A stretch of 64,000 nt of DNA. It comes from Rhodanobacter ginsengisoli (lineage in GTDB: Bacteria > Pseudomonadota > Gammaproteobacteria > Xanthomonadales > Rhodanobacteraceae). Position numbers and translations under genes: made by a program. The stretch spans positions 1,798,001 to 1,862,000 of the forward strand of contig NZ_JBHSNF010000001.1 of assembly GCF_042657065.1 (NCBI RefSeq), given 5' to 3'. Positions 9,305 to 17,857 of the stretch are shown in pieces (position 1 is the first letter of the stretch; the number at the start of each line of letters is the position of its first letter). The notes under the pieces are model-generated. The model ran no database searches. It was not told where the DNA came from and saw only the letters and a list, made by a program, of their open reading frames with translations.

Positions 9305-9502
9305 GTGGGGCGCCCCTCTGTCCTTTTGCCTGAGAGTTTGGAAGCCGGCGCTTAGCTGCCGTACTTCGTGCCCCTTCGGCGCCGGATTCAACCGGTCTCT
9401 CCAGAGTGTTCGCACATGGTGGTATGGGGGCCTGAGCGATTACGGGCGTTGCGTCTTCGGCAGCGGTTGCACCCGATCGGGGCGCGCGCGCTTCTCCCAC
9501 CA
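9305..9502 (-). promoter_or_regulatory. Tandem glycine riboswitch
   Basis: The leader of gcvP on the minus strand contains two glycine aptamers. The second (about 9410-9313) is textbook: GGAGAGACC, GCCGAAGGGGCA, then CTCTCAGGCAAAAGGACAGAG. The first (about 9500-9425) has GGGAGAAGC, GCCGAAGACGCAA and GCTCAGGCCCCCATACC, a more divergent copy. A short linker joins them, as in cooperative two-aptamer riboswitches. Glycine would be expected to switch gcvP expression on. The expression platform is not clear. The self-complementary GGGGCGCCCC right after aptamer 2 and the absence of a strong terminator point to translational rather than transcriptional control, but this is inference. Confidence 0.93.
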
Positions 9503-9518
9503 TGCGTTTACCCCGGCG

Positions 9519-9547
9519 ATTATACAGGGCGGGCAGGGCAGTGTCGG
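9519..9547 (-). promoter_or_regulatory. Promoter of the gcvP riboswitch transcript
   Basis: Minus strand: CCGACA (9547-9542), 17-bp spacer and a consensus TATAAT (9524-9519). The predicted start, near 9512, is about 12 nt before the first aptamer, so the complete riboswitch would be transcribed. Confidence 0.65.
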
Positions 9548-9656
9548 CAGCCTTGCAGCATGCGGCGAACGGATGACGGCAAGGATTCATCCCGGGTGGC
9601 CGTTCGAGGCCAGCGCGTTATGCTTGGCCGCCCGTTTCCGACCGGTGAGAGCCGTC

Positions 9657-10064
9657 ATGATACGTATCGGTGAAATCGACCATGTGGTGCTGCGCGCCAT
9701 CGACCTGGCCGCCATGCAGCGCTTCTACTGCGAGGTGCTGGGTTGTCGCGAGGAGCGCCGCCAGGACGAGATCGGCCTGGTGCAGTTGCGCGCCGGCGCG
9801 TCGCTGATCGACCTGGTGAGCATGGAGGGCAGACTCGGTCGCCTGGGGGGCGCCGCGCCCGGTCGCGAAGGGCACAACATGGATCACCTGTGCCTGCGCG
9901 TGGAGGATTACGATGAGGCAGCGATCCTGGCGCACCTGAAGGCGCATGGCGTGCGCATCGGCGAACTGGGTTCGCGCTACGGTGCCCAGGGCGAAGGACC
10001 GTCGATCTACCTGTACGACCCGCAGGGCAACATGATCGAGCTGAAGGGACCGCCGCTGGCCTGA
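9657..10064 (+). CDS. VOC (vicinal oxygen chelate) family protein
   Basis: 135-residue protein of the glyoxalase/bleomycin-resistance/dioxygenase superfamily. The paired beta-alpha-beta-beta-beta modules are evident: IDHVVLRAIDLAAMQRFYCEVLG at the start and MDHLCLRVEDYDEAAI in the middle. Family metal-ligand positions are present: His in IDHV, His in MDHL and Glu in the closing DPQGNMIELKGP. A divalent-metal lyase, isomerase or dioxygenase is likely, but the substrate is unknown. The start is the ATG with weak GGTGAG upstream; in-frame sequence further upstream overlaps the gcvP riboswitch and is not counted. Confidence 0.85.
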   Translation: MIRIGEIDHVVLRAIDLAAMQRFYCEVLGCREERRQDEIGLVQLRAGASLIDLVSMEGRLGRLGGAAPGREGHNMDHLCLRVEDYDEAAILAHLKAHGVRIGELGSRYGAQGEGPSIYLYDPQGNMIELKGPPLA

Positions 10065-10112
10065 GTCTCCGGGCCGCTAGCGGGATAGGCCGGGCCCCGG
10101 AAAGTCGAACCC

Positions 10113-10147
10113 GAAAAAGACGAAAGCCGCCTTGTTGGGCGGCCTTC
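10113..10147 (-). terminator. Distal copy of duplicated terminator after tRNA-Leu(CAG)
   Basis: On the minus strand a GGCCGCC/GGCGGC-type stem with a short loop is followed by a T-rich tail. It is a 35-nt near copy of the element at 10167-10200 and acts as the second terminator in line for the tRNA-Leu transcript. It lies only about 50 nt beyond the VOC stop, so it may also end that gene. Confidence 0.65.
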
Positions 10148-10166
10148 CTGACTTTGGTCAAGCTTG

Positions 10167-10200
10167 GAAAAGACGAAAGCCGCCTTGTTAGGCGGCCTTC
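10167..10200 (-). terminator. Proximal terminator of tRNA-Leu(CAG)
   Basis: Minus strand: GGCCGCC, loop around TAACA, GGCGGC, then TTTCGTCTTTTC. It starts 10 nt past the tRNA 3' end. It is duplicated at 10113-10147 with one internal change. Confidence 0.7.
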
Positions 10201-10209
10201 GTTTACAAT

Positions 10210-10296
10210 TGGTGCCCAGGAGAGGACTCGAACCTCCACGGAGTTGCCCCCGCTAGCACCTGAAGCTAGTGCGTCTACCAATTCCGCCACCTGGGC
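10210..10296 (-). tRNA. tRNA-Leu (anticodon CAG)
   Basis: 87-nt class II tRNA with encoded CCA. The acceptor arm GCCCAGG pairs with CCTGGGC. The D-arm carries GGTAGACGC and the T-arm GGTTCGAGTCC. The anticodon stem-loop CTAGC-TTCAGGT-GCTAG presents CAG, decoding CUG, the major Leu codon in GC-rich genomes. The long variable arm CGGGGGCAACTCCG is typical of Leu. Confidence 0.97.
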
Positions 10297-10428
10297 AGGT
10301 GTCACACCGCTCTGCGAGCTGCGTGAGCCGCGTAATGTAGGCATCTGTCGGTAGCTTGTCAACACTTTTTCACATCCACCCACTGCGACGTGGCATCCTG
10401 CGCGGCGCAATCATCACAAGGACATTGA

Positions 10429-13161
10429 GTGACCAGAAAGACTCCCCCCCATGACGGCAATCCGCCGGACTCGCGTTCCGCGAAGAGGCCCGCCAAGCGG
10501 GCGCCGCGTGACGCCGCTGCAACGGGCAAGCGCCACCAGGCCGCCGCAGGCGCCGTGCGCGATCCGCATGCCGAACGCGAGGCGCAGCGGTATGCGCGCC
10601 CGATTCCGAGCCGCGAGGCGATCCTTGCCCTGCTCGAGGAGCGTGCCGAACTGCTGACCGAGGCGCGCATTGCCGAGGCGCTGGAGATTCACGACGAGGG
10701 CGATCTCGATGCGCTGCGCAAGCGCCTCGGGGCGATGGTGCGCGACGGCCAGCTGCTGCTGGGTCGTCGTGGCGGCTACGCGCCGACCCAGAAGCTGGAC
10801 CTGATCGCCGGCCGGGTGCTGGCCAATGCCGAGGGCTATGGCTTCCTGCGCCCGGATGACGGTGGTGAGGATCTGTATCTGTCTCCGCAGCAGATGCGCA
10901 CGGTGATGCACGGCGATCGCGTGCTGGCCAGTGTGGTCGGCATCGACCGTCGCGGCCGCAAGCAGGGCGCCATTGCCGAAGTGCTGGAGCGGCGTTCGCC
11001 GCGGCTGGTCGGTCGGGTGGTGGTCGAGAACGGCGTGACCGTGGTGGCGCCGGACGATCGCCGCATGAACCAGGACATCCTGATTCCCGCGGGCCAGGAA
11101 CAGGGCGCGACGGCCGGGCAGATCGTGGTGGTCGAGATCATCGAGCCGCCGACCCAGCATCGTGGCCCGCTGGGTGCGATCCGTGCGGTGCTGGGCGATC
11201 GGCTGCAGCCATCGCTGGTGGTGGAGATGGCGATCGCCAGCTACGACCTGCCGCATGAATTCCCGCCGGAGGTGCAGGCTGAGGCGGCCCAGGTGGAACC
11301 CCAGGTGAGCGCGGCCGAGCGCGAGGGGCGCGTCGATCTGCGGCAGTTGCCGCTGGTGACGATCGACGGCGCCGACGCACGCGATTTCGACGATGCGGTC
11401 TATGCCGAACCGAAGCGCGGCGGCGGCTGGCGCCTGATCGTGGCGATCGCCGATGTCTCGCATTACGTATCAGTCGGCAGTGCGCTGGACAAGGAGGGCT
11501 ACGAGCGCAGTACCTCGACCTACTTCCCGGGCTTCGTGGTGCCGATGCTGCCGGAGACGCTGTCCAACGGGATCTGCTCGCTGATGCCGAAGGTCGAGCG
11601 GCTGTGCATGGTGTGCGACATGGTGGTCGATGCCGAAGGCGCCGTGACCAAGTCGAAGTTCTACGATGCGGTGATGCTTTCGCATGCGCGACTCACCTAC
11701 GACAAGGTGTGGCAGGTGGTTGGCCTGCAGGACAAGGATGCACGCCACGAAGTGTCCGACGTGCTGCCGCAACTGGAGAACCTGCACGCGCTGTACAAGG
11801 CGATGGCGCAGCAGCGCAGGCGCCGCGGTGCGATCGACTTCGAGACGCCGGAAGTGAAGTTCCGCCTCGACCAGACCGGCGGCGTCGAGTCGATGGGCGC
11901 GACCGAGCGCAACGACGCGCACAAGCTGATCGAGGAATGCATGATTGCCGCCAATGTGCAGGCGGCGCTGTTCCTGGAGAAGAAGAAGATCCCGGCGCTG
12001 TTCCGTGCGCATGAGCCGCCGCCGGCGGAGAAGTACGAGGACCTGCAGCAGTTCCTGCGCGAGTTCAAGCTGCGCATGCCGCCGGTGGACGAAGTGACCC
12101 CGGCCGATTTCTCCGAGGTCCTGCGCATGGTCAAGGACCGGCCCGAGCGCGAGCTGATCCAGAACGTGCTGCTGCGCTCGCAGAGCATGGCTGCGTACCA
12201 GCCGGACAACCGCGGCCACTTCGGCCTGGCGTTGCAGGCATATGCCCACTTCACCTCGCCGATCCGCCGCTATCCGGACTTGCTGGTGCACCGTGCGATC
12301 CGCTTCGCGCTGACAGGGCGCAAGCCGGCCGACTACAGCTACAGTCCGGCCGAGATGGCGGCGATGGCGATCCACTGCTCGCTGCGCGAGCGGCGTGCCG
12401 AGGAAGCCGAGCGCGACGTCGACGAGCGCTTCAAGTGCGCGTGGATGGAGAAGCACATCGGCAGCGAGTTCGAAGGCCTGGTCACCGGCGTCACCTCGTT
12501 CGGCCTGTTCGTGGAGCTGGACGAATCGAAGGTGTCCGGCCTGGTCCACATCAGCCAGCTGGCCAACGATTACTATCACTTCGACGCCATCCGCAAACTG
12601 CTCAAGGGCGAGCGCACCGGCGTGCAGTTCCGCCTCGGTGATCACGTGCGCATCCAGGTGCTGCGTGCCAGCCTGGAGGATCGCAAGATCGACTTCCGGC
12701 TGGTCTCGCCACGCCCCAGCGACACGCCGCCGAGCAGCGGCAAGAAAGCCTACGACTATGCCGCCAGCGGCGAGCGCTACTCGTTGCCGAAGAAGGCCGC
12801 CGCCGACAAGGCGCCGGGCATGTTCGGCCGGGCAGCCAAGGCGATCGGTCGCGCGTTCGGGCGCAAGGATGTCGTGGTGGAGGCGCCGGCACCGGCACCG
12901 GCACCCCACAAGCCGACCGCATCGCGCGATAATCCGCCGTCTGCTTCACAGGGTTCAAGGCGTCAGCATGCGGGTGAGCAGCGTTCGGGACGTACGCCGA
13001 ACGCCGGCAAGTCGGCCGGTTCGTCGTCTGCCCGTCATCCGCGCAAGAATGACGGTGGCGGCCATTCCGCCGGGCACGCTGCGGCGCCGGCCGCCACGGG
13101 CGCACCGAAGAAGAAGAACCCCAGGCGTCGATCGAAACCGAAACCGAAAGGCCAGTCATGA
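10429..13161 (+). CDS. rnr: Ribonuclease R
   Basis: Processive 3'-5' exoribonuclease that degrades structured RNA and, with tmRNA, non-stop mRNA. The 910-residue protein has an N-terminal helix-turn-helix-like region and cold-shock domains (to about residue 240). The RNB catalytic domain follows, with the metal-binding DARDFDDAV motif near residues 310-320, then an S1 domain (about 675-760). The tail is long, Lys/Arg/Pro/Ala-rich and of low complexity, ending RRRSKPKPKGQS. The start is GTG, chosen because AAGGA lies 7 nt upstream and no in-frame ATG offers a full N terminus. It overlaps rlmB by 4 nt, so the two are co-transcribed, as in many gammaproteobacteria. Confidence 0.95.
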   Translation: MTRKTPPHDGNPPDSRSAKRPAKRAPRDAAATGKRHQAAAGAVRDPHAEREAQRYARPIPSREAILALLEERAELLTEARIAEALEIHDEGDLDALRKRLGAMVRDGQLLLGRRGGYAPTQKLDLIAGRVLANAEGYGFLRPDDGGEDLYLSPQQMRTVMHGDRVLASVVGIDRRGRKQGAIAEVLERRSPRLVGRVVVENGVTVVAPDDRRMNQDILIPAGQEQGATAGQIVVVEIIEPPTQHRGPLGAIRAVLGDRLQPSLVVEMAIASYDLPHEFPPEVQAEAAQVEPQVSAAEREGRVDLRQLPLVTIDGADARDFDDAVYAEPKRGGGWRLIVAIADVSHYVSVGSALDKEGYERSTSTYFPGFVVPMLPETLSNGICSLMPKVERLCMVCDMVVDAEGAVTKSKFYDAVMLSHARLTYDKVWQVVGLQDKDARHEVSDVLPQLENLHALYKAMAQQRRRRGAIDFETPEVKFRLDQTGGVESMGATERNDAHKLIEECMIAANVQAALFLEKKKIPALFRAHEPPPAEKYEDLQQFLREFKLRMPPVDEVTPADFSEVLRMVKDRPERELIQNVLLRSQSMAAYQPDNRGHFGLALQAYAHFTSPIRRYPDLLVHRAIRFALTGRKPADYSYSPAEMAAMAIHCSLRERRAEEAERDVDERFKCAWMEKHIGSEFEGLVTGVTSFGLFVELDESKVSGLVHISQLANDYYHFDAIRKLLKGERTGVQFRLGDHVRIQVLRASLEDRKIDFRLVSPRPSDTPPSSGKKAYDYAASGERYSLPKKAAADKAPGMFGRAAKAIGRAFGRKDVVVEAPAPAPAPHKPTASRDNPPSASQGSRRQHAGEQRSGRTPNAGKSAGSSSARHPRKNDGGGHSAGHAAAPAATGAPKKKNPRRRSKPKPKGQS

Positions 13162-13907
13162 GTGAGAGTTGGATCGTCGGGATCAACCCGGTCGAAGGTG
13201 CGTTGAGCAATGACGCGGAGCGTGTGCGTGAGGTGCTGGTCGAGAACGGCCAGCGCAACGCGCGCGTGCTGGAGCTGGCCGAGCGGGCGAAGAAGCTGAA
13301 GATCCCGGTGCAGCATCGTCCACGCGAGGAGCTGGACCGGCATGCCGGCGAGGCGCGCCACCAGGGTGTGGTGGCGCGCTACGAGGCTGCACCGGCGGCG
13401 CATGAGAATGACCTGGCCGGCCTGCTCGAACGTGACGGCAGCGATACGCTGGTGCTGGTGCTCGATGGCGTCACCGATCCGCATAATCTGGGCGCCTGCC
13501 TGCGCAGTGCGGCCGCGGCGAAGGTGACCGCGGTGATCGTACCGAAGGATCGCGCGGTCGGGCTGACGCCGGTGGTGCGCCGTGCCTCGGCCGGCGGGGC
13601 CGATCGGGTGCCGCTGATCGCGGTGACCAACCTGGCCCGCACGCTGCGCGAGCTGAAAGACGCCGGCGTGTGGATCACCGGCCTGGCCGGCGATACCGAC
13701 ACGTCGGTCTACGGCGTGGATTTCCGTGGGCCGGTGGCGATCGTGCTGGGCAGCGAAGGCGAGGGTATCCGCCGGCTCACCCGCGAGCTGTGCGATTTCG
13801 TGGCGAAGATCCCGATGCCGGGCACGATGGAGAGCCTCAACGTCTCGGTCGCCACCGGTGTGGTGCTGTTCGAGGCGCTGCGGCAGCGGGGCGCGAAGAA
13901 GCCATGA
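13158..13907 (+). CDS. rlmB: 23S rRNA (guanosine-2'-O-)-methyltransferase RlmB
   Basis: SPOUT-class methyltransferase that 2'-O-methylates G2251 in the 23S peptidyl-transferase loop. It has 249 residues. An N-terminal SpoU substrate-binding domain (about 1-75, beginning WIVGINPVEGAL) is followed by the trefoil-knot domain. Catalytic and AdoMet-binding motifs are visible: DPHNLGACLRSA near residue 112, VLGSEGEGIR near 195 and IPMPGTMESLNVSVA near 215. The ATGA overlap with rnr upstream and with the membrane-protein gene downstream makes a tight three-gene operon. Confidence 0.96.
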   Translation: MSESWIVGINPVEGALSNDAERVREVLVENGQRNARVLELAERAKKLKIPVQHRPREELDRHAGEARHQGVVARYEAAPAAHENDLAGLLERDGSDTLVLVLDGVTDPHNLGACLRSAAAAKVTAVIVPKDRAVGLTPVVRRASAGGADRVPLIAVTNLARTLRELKDAGVWITGLAGDTDTSVYGVDFRGPVAIVLGSEGEGIRRLTRELCDFVAKIPMPGTMESLNVSVATGVVLFEALRQRGAKKP

Positions 13908-14191
13908 CCACGATCTTCTGGCACGACTGGGCCGGCTACATCGGCGTGCTGCTGGTGCTGCTGGCGTTCCTGCTGTTGCAGGCACACAAGCTGCACGGCA
14001 ACGGCCTGGCCTACCAGTCGATGAACATCCTCGGTGCCCTGGGCGTGATGCTGTCGCTGCTGTTCGGCCGCTTCAATGCCCCGGCCTTCGTGATGGAGGC
14101 TGCGTGGGCCGCCATCGGCATCTATGGCGTGCTGCGTGGTGTGCGGGTACGCCGGGAGTCGCGCGCCGCGAGGCGGCCCGACGACGAGTAA
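13904..14191 (+). CDS. Small membrane protein, CBU_0592-like
   Basis: 95-residue hydrophobic protein with about three predicted membrane segments (WAGYIGVLLVLLAFLLLQAH, a central ILGALGVMLSLLFG and a third around AAWAAIGIYGVL). A basic C-terminal tail follows. The pattern resembles CBU_0592-type small membrane proteins of unknown function found across proteobacteria. Its ATG overlaps the rlmB stop (ATGA), so it should be translated in the rnr-rlmB operon. No enzymatic motif is visible. Confidence 0.7.
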   Translation: MTTIFWHDWAGYIGVLLVLLAFLLLQAHKLHGNGLAYQSMNILGALGVMLSLLFGRFNAPAFVMEAAWAAIGIYGVLRGVRVRRESRAARRPDDE

Positions 14192-14213
14192 CCGCGCCGC
14201 GGGCGTGCCGCTC

Positions 14214-14939
14214 TTATTCGCCGAGCTTGGTCATCTGCGGGCTGGAAGTGAGGTCGCCCTTGCTGCGCTGCTTGTTCAGCGGTTCGCCGGTGACCTGGAA
14301 CCATACGTTCTCGGCGATGTTGGTGGCGTGGTCGCCGATCCGCTCGATGTTCTTGGCCATGAACAGCAGATGCGTGCATGGCGTGATGTTGCGCGGATCT
14401 TCCATCATGTAGGTGAGCAGCTGGCGGAAGTAGCCGGTATAGGCTTCGTCCAGCACCACGTCGCCCTTCCACACCTGGTAGGCCTTTTCGGCATCACGAT
14501 CGCGGTAGGCCAGCAGCACCTCGCGCACACTGGTTGCGGCCAGTTCCGCCAGGTAGCCCAGGCCACCGACGGGAGCGACCGGCGCCATCATCGACAGCGG
14601 GATCGAGCGCTTGGCCACGTTGGCGGCGTAATCACCGATGCGCTCGATGTCGGCGGCGATGCGCAGTGCGGCGAACACGTTGCGCAAGTCACCCGCCATC
14701 GGTGCGCGCAACGCCAGCAGGCGCACTACGTCGTGGCTGATTTCCTGCTCCAGCTGGTCGATCGCATCATCGTTGCCGACCACCCGCTGCGCGGCGCGTT
14801 CATCACGCCGGTCGAGCACGTCGATGGCGGCTTCGAGCTGGGTCACCGACAGCTCGCCCATGCGCACGATTTCGCCGGTGAGCCGGGCCAGTTCGCTGTC
14901 GTAGCTCTTGATGATGTGATCTTTGTCGGTACCGCTCAT
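14214..14939 (-). CDS. phoU: Phosphate transport system regulatory protein PhoU
   Basis: Links the Pst transporter to the PhoR/PhoB two-component system and represses the Pho response when phosphate is plentiful. The 241 residues form two PhoU three-helix repeats. The metal-cluster signatures are visible twice: RIAADIERIGDYAANVAKR and MAKNIERIGDHATNIAEN. It is the last gene of the pst block, 75 nt after pstB. The ATG (MSGTDKDH) is chosen at the start of the conserved helical domain; the longer open frame upstream overlaps pstB and is not coding. Confidence 0.96.
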   Translation of the reverse strand: MSGTDKDHIIKSYDSELARLTGEIVRMGELSVTQLEAAIDVLDRRDERAAQRVVGNDDAIDQLEQEISHDVVRLLALRAPMAGDLRNVFAALRIAADIERIGDYAANVAKRSIPLSMMAPVAPVGGLGYLAELAATSVREVLLAYRDRDAEKAYQVWKGDVVLDEAYTGYFRQLLTYMMEDPRNITPCTHLLFMAKNIERIGDHATNIAENVWFQVTGEPLNKQRSKGDLTSSPQMTKLGE

Positions 14940-15013
14940 GTCGTGGTTCTCGCGCTTGAGATAGGGAGTATATGGCCACGTGGCAGCTCTCCCCATACGG
15001 GAGAGGGAACCGA

Positions 15014-15823
15014 TCAGCCAAATCGACCGGTGATGTAGTCCTCGGTCTGCTTCTTGCTCGGCTTGGTGAAGATTTTCTCGGTTTCGTCGAACTCGATCAT
15101 CTCGCCCATGTACATGAAGGCGGTGAGATCCGAGACGCGCGCGGCCTGCTGCATGTTGTGGGTGACGATGACGATGGTGAACTCGCTCTTCAGCTCCTCC
15201 ACCAGTTGCTCGATGCGACCGGTGGCGATCGGATCGAGCGCGGAGGTCGGCTCGTCGAGCAGCAGGACTTCGGGCTTCAATGCGATCGCGCGGGCGATGC
15301 ACAGGCGCTGCTGCTGGCCGCCGGAGAGGCCGAGCGCATTCTGCTTGAGCTTGTCCTTCACCTCGTCCCACAACGCAGCGCTGCGCAGTGCCTGCTCGAC
15401 GCGTGCTTCCATCGCAGCCCGGGACAGCTTTTCATGGTGGCGGATGCCGTAGGCCACGTTCTCGAAGATGGTCATCGGGAACGGCACCGGCTTCTGGAAC
15501 ACCATGCCGATCTTGCCACGCAGCCGGTTCATCGAATAGCGCGGATCGAGGATGTTCTCGCCGTCCAGCTCGATCGAGCCCTTCGCCTCCAGCTTGGGGT
15601 AGATCGCGTAGATGCGGTTGAAGATCCGCAGCAGGGTCGACTTGCCGCAACCGGATGGCCCGATGATCGCGGTCACCTGCTTCTCCGGGATATCCATGCT
15701 GATGCCTTTCAGCGCCTCGAATCCGTCGTAGTAGAAGCGCAGGTCACGGACCTTGAGCTTGGGCTCGACAGCCGGGGGGGCTGCTGCTTGCGCCGGGTTC
15801 ATGGCGACGGCGGAATCAGTCAT
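15014..15823 (-). CDS. pstB: Phosphate ABC transporter ATP-binding protein PstB
   Basis: ATPase that drives high-affinity phosphate import through PstCA. It has 269 residues. Walker A is GPSGCGKST, the Q-loop is in VFQKPVPFP (typical for PstB), the ABC signature is LSGGQQQR and Walker B is EVLLLDEPTSALDP. The H-loop histidine is in VTHNMQQAARVSD. A roughly 20-residue Ala/Pro-rich N-terminal extension precedes the ABC domain. The start overlaps the end of pstA by 8 nt. Confidence 0.98.
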   Translation of the reverse strand: MTDSAVAMNPAQAAAPPAVEPKLKVRDLRFYYDGFEALKGISMDIPEKQVTAIIGPSGCGKSTLLRIFNRIYAIYPKLEAKGSIELDGENILDPRYSMNRLRGKIGMVFQKPVPFPMTIFENVAYGIRHHEKLSRAAMEARVEQALRSAALWDEVKDKLKQNALGLSGGQQQRLCIARAIALKPEVLLLDEPTSALDPIATGRIEQLVEELKSEFTIVIVTHNMQQAARVSDLTAFMYMGEMIEFDETEKIFTKPSKKQTEDYITGRFG

Positions 15824-16682
15824 GGGACACCTTGGTGCGGGAAAGGATCAAGCGGGAGGCGAGGCTGAGCAGCAGCACGAACATGGTGATCACGAAGGCG
15901 CCGGCCCAGGCCAGTGCGTGCAGCGATTCACCCGGGTCGTTGGCATACTGGTAGATGATCTGCGGCAGGCTGGACATCTTCTCGATCGGATTGACCGTCA
16001 TGTAGTTGTTGCCGAACGCGGTGAACAGCAGCGGTGCCGTTTCGCCGCTGATCCGCGCCAGCGCCAGCAGCACGCCGGTGATGATGCCCGAACGGGCCGC
16101 GCGGATCAGGATCTGCAGGGTCAGCTTCCATTGCGGCACACCCAGCGACAGCGCTGCCTCGCGCAAGGTCGAGGGCACCAGTCGCAGCATCTCGTCGGTG
16201 GTGCGCACGATCACCGGCAGCGCGATCAGGGCTAGCGCCACGCCGCCGGCGAAACCGGAGAACGAGGTCGAGCCATGGGTCAGCAGGGTGCTCGGCAGCA
16301 CGATGATGGTGTAGACGAACAGACCCATCACGATCGACGGTGCCGACAGCAGAATGTCGTTGAGGAAGCGTATCGTCTCGCCCAGCTTGGTTCGGTTGGC
16401 GTATTCGGCCAGCCAGGTGCCGGCCAGCACGCCGATCGGCGTGGCGATCGCGATGCCGGTGAAGTTGATGATCAGGCTGCCGACCATCGCGTTGGACAGC
16501 CCGCCGTCGCCGCCGTAGGCGGTGATCTTGGTGAACAGCTTCAGATCCAGCGCACTGATGCCCTGGCGCAGGGTTTCCCACAGGATCCAGGCCAGAAAGG
16601 TCAGTCCGATCAGGGTGGCAATGGCGCTGAGGAACATCGCCAGCCAGTTGACGATGCGACGACGCAGATACAGCGAACCCAT
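15816..16682 (-). CDS. pstA: Phosphate ABC transporter permease PstA
   Basis: Inner-membrane permease that forms the phosphate channel with PstC. The 288-residue protein has about six membrane segments and the EAA-type coupling loop (LREAALSLGVPQWKLTLQI, about residues 185-205), which contacts PstB. Its ATG overlaps the pstC stop by one base and its end overlaps pstB by 8 nt. This translational coupling is typical of pstCAB. Confidence 0.97.
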   Translation of the reverse strand: MGSLYLRRRIVNWLAMFLSAIATLIGLTFLAWILWETLRQGISALDLKLFTKITAYGGDGGLSNAMVGSLIINFTGIAIATPIGVLAGTWLAEYANRTKLGETIRFLNDILLSAPSIVMGLFVYTIIVLPSTLLTHGSTSFSGFAGGVALALIALPVIVRTTDEMLRLVPSTLREAALSLGVPQWKLTLQILIRAARSGIITGVLLALARISGETAPLLFTAFGNNYMTVNPIEKMSSLPQIIYQYANDPGESLHALAWAGAFVITMFVLLLSLASRLILSRTKVSHD

Positions 16683-17701
16683 CAGCTGCCTTCCTTGCTG
16701 GCCAGACGGCGCAGCATCAATCGGGCGATCAGCAACACGATGAAGGTGACCACGAAGAGCAGGAAGGCCAGCGCCATCAGCGCGGATTTCTGCAGGCCGG
16801 CCGCTTCGCTGAACTGGTTGGCGATGGTCGAGGCGATCGAGGTGCCGGGATCGAGCAGGGATGCCGAGAAGTGCATCGAATTGCCGAGCACGAAGGTTAC
16901 CGCCATGGTCTCGCCCAGCGCGCGGCCCAGGCCCAGGAAAATGCCGCCGATCACCGCCGAGCGGGTATACGGCAGCACGATGTCCCAGGACACCTCCCAG
17001 GTGCTCGAACCGAGCGCGTAGGCCGACTCCTTCAGCCGGGTCGGCACGGTCAGGAACACCTCGCGCATCACCGAGGAAATGAACGGGATGATCATGATCG
17101 CCAGCACGATGCCGGCGACCAGGATGCTGGCGCCGAACGGGTAGCTGCTACCGAACAGCTTGCCGATCAACGGCACGTGCTGGGCAACCCAGGAAACCTT
17201 GCCATCGTCGGGCTGGTTGCCCAGGTAACTGGTCAGCCACGGCTTGAGGTGTGCGGAAAAGAACGGCGCGAAGATGAACAGTCCCCACATGCCGTAGATG
17301 ATCGAGGGAATGCCGGCGAGCAATTCGATCGCCGAGGCCACCGGGGTGCGCAGCCAGGCCGGGGCAACCTCGGACAGGTAGAGCGAGATGCCGAAGCTGA
17401 CCGGCACCGCGATCAGCAGCGCGATCAGCGACGTGGCGATGGTGCCGTAGACCGGAACCAGCGCGCCGTAGACGTCATTGCCCGGATCCCATTCGGAGCT
17501 GACCAGGAAGTGCCAGCCGAAGGTCGAGAACGCCTCGCGGCCCCCCCACAGCGTGGCACCGGCGGCACCGAGCAGGGAAGCCAGCACCAGCAGGGCACAG
17601 GCCTTGAGCAACCAGCGGAACCACCGCTCGTTGCGCGCGTCGCGGCGGCTGCGTTTGTCCAGGATGAGCTCGGCGTCGATGGTGCCGGGTAGGGCTGACA
17701 T
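16682..17701 (-). CDS. pstC: Phosphate ABC transporter permease PstC
   Basis: Second permease subunit of the Pst importer. The 339-residue protein has a cytoplasmic N terminus rich in basic residues, a first membrane helix (LLKACALLVLASLLGAAG) and about five more. The EAA-like loop (RLKESAYALGSSTWEVSWDI) lies near residues 225-245. The start MSALPGT is chosen because GAGGA is about 11 nt upstream; in-frame sequence further upstream overlaps the intergenic terminator after pstS. Confidence 0.96.
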   Translation of the reverse strand: MSALPGTIDAELILDKRSRRDARNERWFRWLLKACALLVLASLLGAAGATLWGGREAFSTFGWHFLVSSEWDPGNDVYGALVPVYGTIATSLIALLIAVPVSFGISLYLSEVAPAWLRTPVASAIELLAGIPSIIYGMWGLFIFAPFFSAHLKPWLTSYLGNQPDDGKVSWVAQHVPLIGKLFGSSYPFGASILVAGIVLAIMIIPFISSVMREVFLTVPTRLKESAYALGSSTWEVSWDIVLPYTRSAVIGGIFLGLGRALGETMAVTFVLGNSMHFSASLLDPGTSIASTIANQFSEAAGLQKSALMALAFLLFVVTFIVLLIARLMLRRLASKEGS

Positions 17702-17769
17702 GTGGGATGTCGTCCTCGATGGGCTGGCGAATTGATTGTCAGGGTTGCTTCGATACCACACTTTCAGCC

Positions 17770-17797
17770 AAAAGCCGCCCTTCTCGCGAAGGGCGGC
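17770..17797 (-). terminator. Internal terminator between pstS and pstC
   Basis: Minus strand: perfect 10-bp GC-rich stem (17797-17788 with 17783-17774), tetraloop and four T. It follows pstS by about 60 nt and precedes the pstC start by about 70 nt. A partial terminator here would give more PstS than membrane components. Confidence 0.75.
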
Positions 17798-17857
17798 GCA
17801 TGGGTCCAATCTGCGGGCGGTCCAGATTCGGCGAACCGGATCCGGACCGCCGCATGA

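Noticed and set aside
6292..9333. Very long open frame antisense to gcvP (about 1,000 codons)
   Set aside because: The minus strand encodes full-length, recognisable GcvP. The opposing frame is rich in His, Ala, Arg and Val without family motifs, as expected for GC-rich third-position shadows.
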